The position numbers and the translations under genes were made by a program. This document shows positions 24,517 to 30,137 of a stretch of 30,137 nt of DNA, in pieces (position 1 is the first letter of the stretch; every line of letters begins with the position of its first letter). Location: positions 1-30,137 of the IMG/VR virus record IMGVR_UViG_3300035204_000098; one strand, written 5' to 3'. Source of the DNA: a virus. The notes under the pieces were generated by a model. That model ran no database searches. It saw only the letters and a program-made list of their open reading frames with translations, and had not been told where the DNA came from.

Positions 24517-25508
24517 TGCCACATCTTTCCGGTCCACCACACTTCAGGCCAGCGAGTGAAGGGCATGAGGATGACAAGGTTCACATTACAACTGACCAAG
24601 ATTATTCAAGTATTCTAAGCAACCGGTGGATGGCTAACGTCCCCGAACTAGATGCTCTTATCAATAGGTGGATTACGAAACTATCGGATCCAAACTATAC
24701 GATAAGTGAAGAACTTGCACTTATCGACTTTGAAGAAGAACTTGAATCTACAACATGGTGGTCTACTCATACGGAGGCGTGGAGAACCGCCGAAGAAAAC
24801 AAGTGGCGGGATCTGACCACTTGGGAAGACAATCTAGAAACACATAAGGAATATATTGCTGGTCTGGTTGCGCGAACCGGCTATCAGTATACAGAAGAGC
24901 AGTTGGAAAATTTGGCTGATCTGAGTTTGCACGGGTTTGAGGGTGGGCTTACTGAGACTCAGTTACTACGACATATTTATAGAGATAACTATGACGCTAC
25001 TGAAGAACTGCCGACTGGGACGCTTACAGGCGACTACGACAGTTTGTTGGCGCTTGCTGAAGGAAACCTGCTACCGGTCACGGACATGATGAAGAGGAAT
25101 ATGAAGGACTGGTCGTACAAGATTGCGATGGGTGAGGGGACTCTTGCTCAGGCTAAGGAAAGCATTTACGATATTGCTTCCACGAATGGGCATTATTCGT
25201 TCTTGGGGCAGGATAAGTGGGATAAGTGGCAGCGGAATGGTATGACGTTGACTGCGTTTCTGGATCCGTTGAGGCAACAGGTGGCGGATATTTGGGAACA
25301 GGATGTCAGTCGGATTGATATGACTAGCGATTTCTTCAAAGACAACTCGGTGATAACAGATGCAGATACGGGTGTTCAGCGTTTAGCGACTAATGGGGAC
25401 ATCAAGAGGGCGGCTATGGCCGATCAGAAGTATCTGAACACGAGTGCGTATAAGAAGGATGAGGCTGAGACTCAGGCTACTTTGCTTGGAATGTTCGGGG
25501 TGATCTGA
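24516..25508 (+). CDS. Helical hypothetical virion protein
   Basis: The product has 330 residues, acidic and Trp-rich, apparently all-helical (IDFEEELESTTWWSTHTEAW, GYQYTEEQLENLADLSLHGF, MKRNMKDWSYKIAMGEGTLA). It has no signal peptide, membrane segment or catalytic motif I can name. Its overlapping start and stop tie it to the genes at 23908 and 25508, so an internal structural role with those proteins is likely. Confidence 0.6.
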   Translation: MPHLSGPPHFRPASEGHEDDKVHITTDQDYSSILSNRWMANVPELDALINRWITKLSDPNYTISEELALIDFEEELESTTWWSTHTEAWRTAEENKWRDLTTWEDNLETHKEYIAGLVARTGYQYTEEQLENLADLSLHGFEGGLTETQLLRHIYRDNYDATEELPTGTLTGDYDSLLALAEGNLLPVTDMMKRNMKDWSYKIAMGEGTLAQAKESIYDIASTNGHYSFLGQDKWDKWQRNGMTLTAFLDPLRQQVADIWEQDVSRIDMTSDFFKDNSVITDADTGVQRLATNGDIKRAAMADQKYLNTSAYKKDEAETQATLLGMFGVI

Positions 25509-27106
25509 TGGCTATCGATATTATTACCGGTAAATACTTTATCCCCAAGTTTAAGGGTCAGCGCACTAAGGTTGATATTACGGCTAGGGGGGATGAGTCC
25601 GAAGAGGAATATCTTGCTATTGTCCAGTCGGAAATTGAGCAGCAACTTCTTGATAAGGGCGATTGGAAAAGTGGTTATCTTGCGACCACTCCGGCGCAGT
25701 TGCAGGCTGCCCATGATGCAGAATGGGAAAAGGCTTTAGCATCTGATCCGAGTGCTGAACGTCATATCGTCACGCCTGAAGAAGAAGCACAGTTGGCGGA
25801 ACGTCTACCTAATGCTTCTAAAGAGATTATGCGTAGTTTGGTTGGTGGTTACAACCCTGATCTGGACTATGGGCCTGCTGGTCCGAATCTTTTCTTGCGG
25901 ACAGAGGCCGGTTTAGAGGGTTGGAAGGGGATGGATCGGTCTGGGCAGGACACGGGAGGCCGTGCAACACTTAACCCGGAGTATCGTGCAGGCGGGGCTT
26001 CTACTGTTATTGGGATACCTTATACCGATCGCAGCGGGGCACCTACCGGGGATACTGCTGCCGCTACTAATGAATTCGGTGCTTGGATCGGGACCGAAGA
26101 CATGACTCACATCGGTAATTTTGTAGATACTGATGGTGACGGTATTGATGACAGGTGGCAGTCAGGACCGGGCCAACCAGATAGTCGCAAGACTGAAAGT
26201 CTTGTTCCTGCGATTGATACCCGTGATGACGAGGCAGCCGTTGAAAGTAAATACGCTGATTTCGTTGCATCTTTGCAGACAGTCGGTATTCAGAAGGACT
26301 TTGCAGAGTCTTTGTGGGACTGGGCTAAGGGTAAACTAATCGATCCTGATTATCCGTTGGCGAGAATCGCTATCGATGTCTATGATACGGACGCATTTAT
26401 ACAGCGGTTCCCGGCTATTAGCGCACAGCGTGACATGGAGAATGTCACCCCGTTTACTCCGGCGGAGTATATTGAGTATGAAACATTTGTGATGGGTCAG
26501 TTGGCAGCGAATGCTGTCACTGGTCAGAACATCGACTTTGATGGATTGGTTACCAGTCTGATCACCAATAATGTAGGGACGGCTGAAGTATCACAGCGTT
26601 TGGCAGCAGCGAAGCGTGTGATGGGTAATGTGCCTGAGCAGATCAAGTCTACCTATATGGATTGGTACGGGCCGGAAGCCGAAGCGAACCTGATGAAGAC
26701 GTTCCTTGACCCGGACGATAACTGGGGTGGAACGTGGTCTGAGGTTGATGTCGCGGTTGGTACCGCTGAAGTGGGTGGTTGGATTAAGCAGCGGCTCCGG
26801 TTCGATGAAACAGAGGCGATAACCAAGGAGTCTGCTGGGGCGATTAATCGGTTGGGGTTGAGTGCTGCACAGATTTGGGCGAATCTAGATACTCTCAGGT
26901 CGCAGGAGGCGTTGTTCGCAGAAAATATTGATGAAACAACTGATATGAGAATATTGGATGAAGGACTAAGAAGTCAGTTTGATTTCGATGATGAGGCAGA
27001 GGACTTGTTGTCTAAGCGTCTTGAAACACGATCTGCTAGGTTTATGGGTGGTGGTGGCGCGATTGTCAGCGGGGCGACTACAGGATTTGGAGCGGCTAAT
27101 GCCTAA
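25508..27106 (+). CDS. Hypothetical virion protein with Ca-binding-like loop
   Basis: The product has 532 residues. Residues 207-215 read DTDGDGIDD, the form of a calcium-binding thrombospondin-type-3-like or dockerin-like loop. Residues about 297-400 (FIQRFPAISAQRDMENVTPF, then PAEYIEYETFV and NNVGTAEVSQRLAAAKRVM, ending MKTFLDPDDN) resemble a helical region I recall from large structural proteins of actinobacteriophages. That match is from memory and uncertain. The C-terminus is a Gly/Ala-rich tail (FMGGGGAIVSGATTGFG). It overlaps the next gene by eight bases. Confidence 0.6.
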   Translation: MAIDIITGKYFIPKFKGQRTKVDITARGDESEEEYLAIVQSEIEQQLLDKGDWKSGYLATTPAQLQAAHDAEWEKALASDPSAERHIVTPEEEAQLAERLPNASKEIMRSLVGGYNPDLDYGPAGPNLFLRTEAGLEGWKGMDRSGQDTGGRATLNPEYRAGGASTVIGIPYTDRSGAPTGDTAAATNEFGAWIGTEDMTHIGNFVDTDGDGIDDRWQSGPGQPDSRKTESLVPAIDTRDDEAAVESKYADFVASLQTVGIQKDFAESLWDWAKGKLIDPDYPLARIAIDVYDTDAFIQRFPAISAQRDMENVTPFTPAEYIEYETFVMGQLAANAVTGQNIDFDGLVTSLITNNVGTAEVSQRLAAAKRVMGNVPEQIKSTYMDWYGPEAEANLMKTFLDPDDNWGGTWSEVDVAVGTAEVGGWIKQRLRFDETEAITKESAGAINRLGLSAAQIWANLDTLRSQEALFAENIDETTDMRILDEGLRSQFDFDDEAEDLLSKRLETRSARFMGGGGAIVSGATTGFGAANA

Positions 27107-27203
27107 GGTGGGTAAGAAGAAGTTTGCTTATACCAAGAAGGGTAAGGCTGCTGCGAAGAAACACGCTAAGAAGACTGGAAAGAAGGTGCGAAGTGTTTAC
27201 TAA
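27099..27203 (+). CDS. Lys-rich 34-residue peptide
   Basis: The product has 34 residues, 14 of them lysine, starting MPKVGKKKFAYTKKGKAAAK. Near-identical small basic peptides occur in many aquatic phages near structural genes. The charge suggests DNA binding or condensation in the capsid, not shown directly. The start ATG lies inside the end of the preceding gene (8-base overlap), and the end overlaps the holin start by eleven bases. Confidence 0.7.
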   Translation: MPKVGKKKFAYTKKGKAAAKKHAKKTGKKVRSVY

Positions 27204-27384
27204 GGATGTTCTTGAGCGGGTAGCCGCTACTTTTATTCAGGCGTTCCTCGGTATCTTTGTAGTTGGTGGGGATATCGGTAATGCTAAGGCGGCTGCGTTG
27301 GCTGGTGCTACGGCTGCGTTGAGTCTTGTCAAGGGTGTTGTCGCCTCTAGGTTTGGTGACGGATCGGCATCGGCAGCGTCGTAA
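27193..27384 (+). CDS. Holin of the r1t type
   Basis: The product has 63 residues from the GTG at 27193 (MFTKDVLERVAATFIQAFLG); AAAGAAGG at 27178-27185 is its ribosome site. Two hydrophobic segments (about 10-26 and 36-52, AALAGATAALSLVKGVVA) and a short Ser/Ala-rich tail follow the order seen in r1t-family holins, known from phages of Gram-positive bacteria. Holins open the inner membrane at the end of infection to let the endolysin reach the wall. No endolysin is seen nearby. Confidence 0.75.
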   Translation: MFTKDVLERVAATFIQAFLGIFVVGGDIGNAKAAALAGATAALSLVKGVVASRFGDGSASAAS

Positions 27385-27842
27385 TGTCTGACGATGTGGT
27401 TGACCAATTGAAGAAGGTCCAAGTATCTAAACTTACTTTGGGCCTTGTCGGGTCGATCATTGCTGTCAGTGCTGTAGTGACTTGGAATGCTGCTCAGGTT
27501 GCTAGTCGCATAGATACTTTAGAACGTTCGGTAGCGGCTATTGAGATTATAGATACCAGCGATCTTGTTACCAGTGCCCAGTTATTAGCAGCGATTCAGG
27601 CTATTCCCGAAGCGGATCTGTCTGATCTGTCTGAGGATCTTGAAGACCTACAGGATTCAGTTGCCAGTCTGTTACTCGATGCTGATAGGGAACCTGAGTG
27701 GGTTGATGAGATCGAAGAGATTCAGCAGCGCCTAGAGGAAATGGGTTGGGAACTAGGTGATCTGTGGTGGCGTACTGATATGAACGAGCAGGCTTGTCGC
27801 ACTAGGAAGTGGTGTGATGATTGGTACGACGAGAACTGGTGA
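27384..27842 (+). CDS. Membrane-anchored coiled-coil protein
   Basis: The product has 152 residues. One transmembrane segment (about 17-36, LTLGLVGSIIAVSAVVTW) is followed by a long acidic coiled-coil-like region (IDTLERSVAAIEI, then DLSEDLEDLQDSVASLLL and EIEEIQQRLEEMG). The Trp/Cys-rich end contains two Cys (CRTRKWCDDWYDENW). The gene sits right after the holin (TAATG), so a lysis accessory or spanin-like role is possible. No known spanin motif is recognised. Confidence 0.6.
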   Translation: MSDDVVDQLKKVQVSKLTLGLVGSIIAVSAVVTWNAAQVASRIDTLERSVAAIEIIDTSDLVTSAQLLAAIQAIPEADLSDLSEDLEDLQDSVASLLLDADREPEWVDEIEEIQQRLEEMGWELGDLWWRTDMNEQACRTRKWCDDWYDENW

Positions 27843-28015
27843 ACAATTTAACTAAACTTATAGCGGGTGTTACCGCGCTGTTGGTTGCTATCGGCACGCT
27901 TGTCGGCACGATCAGTATGACAATAGGTAAGAAAGAGAAACCAGCGGGTGTGACTATCGTTTTGAATAGTCCTGAAGCATATGCCGAATTCATTGCTAAC
28001 CACCCGGCGGGTTAG
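27839..28015 (+). CDS. Small single-pass membrane protein
   Basis: The product has 58 residues from a GTG that overlaps the previous stop (GTGA). One hydrophobic segment (about 7-28, IAGVTALLVAIGTLVGTIS) is followed by a short basic patch (GKKEK) and a soluble tail. With the two genes upstream it makes three consecutive small membrane proteins. It could be an antiholin or second holin, inferred from position only. Confidence 0.6.
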   Translation: MNNLTKLIAGVTALLVAIGTLVGTISMTIGKKEKPAGVTIVLNSPEAYAEFIANHPAG

Positions 28016-28022
28016 TCAGAAT

Positions 28023-28163
28023 ATGGTTGCTCCAACTGATAACAGCCCTGATCCATTTGAGGCTGAGATGGATGCGTTCGATGACGAATGTATGTTCGGT
28101 GAATGGCCGGACTTGCCTGTGTGCGATTTAGAGAATCCAGAATCTTGTGAGTCTTGTCAATAG
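28023..28163 (+). CDS. Small acidic Cys-containing protein
   Basis: The product has 46 residues from the ATG at 28023 (MVAPTDNSPDPFEAEMDAFD). It is strongly acidic, with four Cys (CMFGEWPDLPVC, then CESC) that could bind a metal. No good ribosome site is visible and upstream in-frame starts exist, so the start is uncertain. It is the last gene before the 200-base gap. Confidence 0.45.
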   Translation: MVAPTDNSPDPFEAEMDAFDDECMFGEWPDLPVCDLENPESCESCQ

Positions 28164-28183
28164 TGTTGCGACTGTGTTACAGT
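28154..28183 (+). promoter_or_regulatory. Candidate promoter for scaffold/capsid genes
   Basis: TTGTCA (28154-28159) and TACAGT (28178-28183) are separated by 18 bases and resemble sigma-70-type -35 and -10 boxes. They lie at the start of the only long gap in the operon, ahead of the genes needed in highest amount. The sequence alone does not prove promoter activity. Confidence 0.4.
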
Positions 28184-28363
28184 TACAGCCGTAGGCCGCT
28201 GTGTGCTATTCATTTGGCCGGTGAGTGCTTACACCATTGGGATCGCCCACGCCCCCGATGAGTAGAAAGTGGAGACTGACCCGGCTGACGCCCGGTGACG
28301 TTGAACAAGTCACCCCGCATAGTCTTCCTCCGACTATGTGCGACTCGGTTAAGGAGAGACATC
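28164..28363 (+). promoter_or_regulatory. Structured 200-base leader before the scaffold gene
   Basis: No gene is present. Three hairpins follow each other: ACAGC/GCTGT (28185-28202), GGTGAC/GTCACC with a nine-base loop (28294-28314), and CATAGTC/GACTATG with loop TTCCTCC (28318-28338). The pyrimidine loop of the last lies 12 bases upstream of the ribosome site AAGGAGAG (28351-28358). None is followed by a T run, so they are not ordinary terminators. Control of translation or messenger stability of the scaffold and capsid genes is likely. Confidence 0.55.
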
Positions 28364-28849
28364 ATGGCAGACGAACAGGAAACCGGTGGCATCAAGGAAC
28401 TGCGTGAGGCAGCCGACCGTGGTCGGAAGGCTTCGCAGGAACTTGACACTATGAAACGCGAGATGGCGTTTCTGAAGGCCGGTATTGATACGGATAGTAA
28501 GGCAGGTCAACTGCTGTTTAAGGCTTACGATGGAGAATTAGATACTGATCTCCTGAGGGCTGAAGCAGAGGAACTAGGTGTTCTTAGGGATGCCCAGCCC
28601 GCGCCGCAGCCAGAGCCGGACAATACTGAGGCTGATACGTTAGTAGCGAATCAGCGTCGGGAACTTGCTGCCGATCAAATTCCACCTGAACACCAGACAG
28701 AAAGCCCATACGACGCAGGTCACCGTGAGTTTAGGGAGATGTTGGATGCGGGTCGTCCGAAGGAAGACTCCGCAGCCCGATTCATCCACACGGTACTGGA
28801 AGCGGCGGGTGGGAATAGCCCAGATCAACGGGTTGTTTCTGACCGGTAA
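28364..28849 (+). CDS. Scaffolding protein
   Basis: The product has 161 residues from the ATG at 28364, with a strong ribosome site AAGGAGAG at 28351-28358. The N-terminal helical stretch (GGIKELREAADRGRKASQEL, then KREMAFLKAGIDTDSKAGQL and LRAEAEELGVL) follows the pattern of capsid scaffolds in actinobacteriophages. Acidic, coiled-coil-rich and just before the capsid gene, it should line the procapsid interior during assembly and then leave. A linker with PAPQPEPDN and a C-terminal helix (EFREMLDAG) follow. Confidence 0.8.
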   Translation: MADEQETGGIKELREAADRGRKASQELDTMKREMAFLKAGIDTDSKAGQLLFKAYDGELDTDLLRAEAEELGVLRDAQPAPQPEPDNTEADTLVANQRRELAADQIPPEHQTESPYDAGHREFREMLDAGRPKEDSAARFIHTVLEAAGGNSPDQRVVSDR

Positions 28850-29199
28850 TGCCTACATACGTTTATCGATGTTCTGAGTGCCACGTTCAGTACGAGCGTG
28901 TGCAGCAGATAGCGGACGATCCCGACAAGGTTTGTCAGGATTGTGGAGAAGAAACTGCGAAGCGGATTCTCCAATCGCCAGCCTTAACGGCTGCGGCTGC
29001 GCCATCTACAAAGAATAAGGTTCCTCCTCCTCAGGCCAATCCGGTCTGGGAGAAAGGAATTTCTGGTGAACGTAGGCGGGATGGATCGTTTGTACCGTAT
29101 TTACAGAGTGACGGTAGCCGTATAGGTGTCAAAGAGTTTGCCGATAATCGCACTAAGTATGAGCGGATTTTGCGGAGGAAAAAGAACCAATCCACTTGA
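28849..29199 (+). CDS. FmdB-type zinc-ribbon protein
   Basis: The product has 116 residues. PTYVYRCSECHVQYERVQQI with Cys 8 and 11, and VCQDCG with Cys 29 and 32, form the zinc ribbon of the FmdB regulatory family. The C-terminal part (ERRRDGSFVPYLQSDGSRIG) is a segment often attached in phage versions. It sits between scaffold and capsid genes (TAATG with the scaffold), so a role in capsid assembly or in regulating late genes is possible; which is not known. Confidence 0.85.
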   Translation: MPTYVYRCSECHVQYERVQQIADDPDKVCQDCGEETAKRILQSPALTAAAAPSTKNKVPPPQANPVWEKGISGERRRDGSFVPYLQSDGSRIGVKEFADNRTKYERILRRKKNQST

Positions 29200-29219
29200 C
29201 CACTTAGGAGCGTGACATT

Positions 29220-30137
29220 GTGGCTATCGTAGGCTACTCAGGCAACGTCACTAGTTATGATCTTGCCGTCGGCGTTAAGATCAACATGGACGAACTCATT
29301 TATATGATTTCGCCTGTTGATTCGCCGTTTATTAATGGTATTGGGACTGATGGAAGGCAACTTCTAGCCAGTTCTGGTACCGATCAGACAGAATTCAAAT
29401 GGATGGACGAGGAACTTTTGCTTCCCCGTGCACAGGCCGCAGGTACAGGAGCCGCAGGAGCGGGTGCTACGACTGTTACAGTCTCAGCAGCCGACTCTTA
29501 CAAGTTCCAAGTAGACGATCTTCTCAATGTTGGAGAAGAGGGTGCCGTTATTAACGGTGCGGTCAAACGAATTACTGCTATCAACAACACCACTGGTGTT
29601 ATCACTTTGGCCGATTGGACTAACGGTTCAGCATGGCCCGCAACGACAGCGGCACACGAAGACACGATCATGTGTCTCGGTACTGCACTCGTTGAGGGTT
29701 CTGATCCGGGTACCGCTCGGTCGGCTGACCGGACGATCCGCTCAAACTATACGCAGATCTTTGGACCTACCCCGGTCCATATGACTCGTACAGAGCAGCA
29801 GATCACCCGGTATGGCGTGAGCGACGAGTTTGCCAAGCAGTTGTATGGCCGCTCAGTTGAGAACGTCATCACCCGTGAGCAGGCTTACCTTTATGGTAAG
29901 AAAAACGATGATTCAGCCAACAAGCGCCGTTCAACTGGTGGCTTGATGGATTTCATCACAACCAACACTGACAGCACCAGCACAACGCTGACTGCTGCCG
30001 CGTTGGAAACGTTGATGCAGAAGTGCTACAACGCAGGTGGTATTCCCGATCTTTTGATTGCGAATCCTGCTTCGTTTGCCACTCTCAACGACACCTCGGG
30101 CACCGACACAGTGCGTCACGTTATCGATGACCCACGC
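29220..30137 (+). CDS. Major capsid protein, 3' end cut by window
   Basis: There are 306 codons from a GTG at 29220 to the window edge with no stop. AGGAG at 29206-29210 lies nine bases upstream. The start (MAIVGYSGNVTSYDLAVGVK), MISPVDSPFINGIG, FKWMDEEL, QIFGPTPVHMTRTEQQ and the signature RSVENVITREQAYLYGKK with STGGLMDFI fit the DUF5309/SU10-type major capsid family with an HK97-like fold. Residues 75-155 contain an inserted beta-rich segment. Codons are more C-ending than in neighbouring genes, as expected for a highly expressed gene. Confidence 0.9.
   Translation, partial: MAIVGYSGNVTSYDLAVGVKINMDELIYMISPVDSPFINGIGTDGRQLLASSGTDQTEFKWMDEELLLPRAQAAGTGAAGAGATTVTVSAADSYKFQVDDLLNVGEEGAVINGAVKRITAINNTTGVITLADWTNGSAWPATTAAHEDTIMCLGTALVEGSDPGTARSADRTIRSNYTQIFGPTPVHMTRTEQQITRYGVSDEFAKQLYGRSVENVITREQAYLYGKKNDDSANKRRSTGGLMDFITTNTDSTSTTLTAAALETLMQKCYNAGGIPDLLIANPASFATLNDTSGTDTVRHVIDDPR

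Noticed and set aside
28294-28338. Intrinsic terminator before the scaffold gene
   Set aside because: Neither hairpin is followed by a T run, and a strong ribosome site follows at once, so a leader structure is more likely.

Overview
This window is the late (structural) region of a tailed double-stranded DNA phage (Caudoviricetes). It contains a large terminase, a portal, a scaffold, a zinc-ribbon protein and the start of a major capsid protein, read by eye as the DUF5309/SU10-type family. All 25 recognisable genes lie on the + strand, and most neighbours overlap by one to eleven bases or are separated by a few bases. The r1t-like holin and the scaffold resemble proteins of actinobacterial phages, so an actinobacterial host is plausible but not proven. 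Base composition is near 50% G+C by eye, with a strong preference for G/T at wobble positions in most genes. There are no tRNAs, integrase, insertion sequences or CRISPR arrays.

Layout. Positions 1-1028 hold no convincing gene. This stretch is packed with G+C-rich stem-loops and switches from a C/A-rich to a G/T-rich top strand around 560-600. Positions 1029-6938 hold ten small genes for fibre or adhesin-like virion proteins. Within them a three-gene cassette (anchor/fibre protein, glycine-rich protein, Trp/Pro-rich protein) occurs twice in tandem (1685-3934 and 3937-5980), with very different codon use in the two copies. It is followed by a 20-residue-repeat protein and an Ig-like protein. 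Positions 6935-10847 encode the terminase large subunit, the portal and a small Ala/Pro-rich protein. Positions 10840-21444 are a single 3534-residue gene. Positions 21446-27106 hold four further large unknown proteins that are probably internal virion proteins. Positions 27099-28163 hold a Lys-rich peptide, a holin and three small proteins. After a 200-base structured leader come the scaffold, an FmdB-type zinc ribbon and the major capsid protein, which runs off the right edge.

The main discovery candidate is the 3534-residue protein. Its long N- and C-terminal thirds look like phage internal or ejected protein. Its middle carries a cassette of nucleotide-related domains: a YspA/DUF2493-type SLOG domain, an unassigned stretch of about 400 residues, an ASCH domain, a second SLOG domain of the YpsA/MoCo-carrier type, and a NADAR domain (the family that removes ADP-ribose from guanine). 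The last three are joined by Ala/Pro-rich linkers. This matches the concept of 'polyvalent proteins': multidomain proteins packaged in the virion and delivered with the DNA to neutralise host defences that use NAD+, ADP-ribose or modified nucleotides. I infer that the protein is built into the particle, because its gene sits between portal and capsid genes, and that it acts in the first moments of infection.

Limits. All assignments are from reading translated sequence by eye. No database or structure search was run. No tail-tube, tape-measure or endolysin gene is recognised here; they may lie outside the window or be too diverged.
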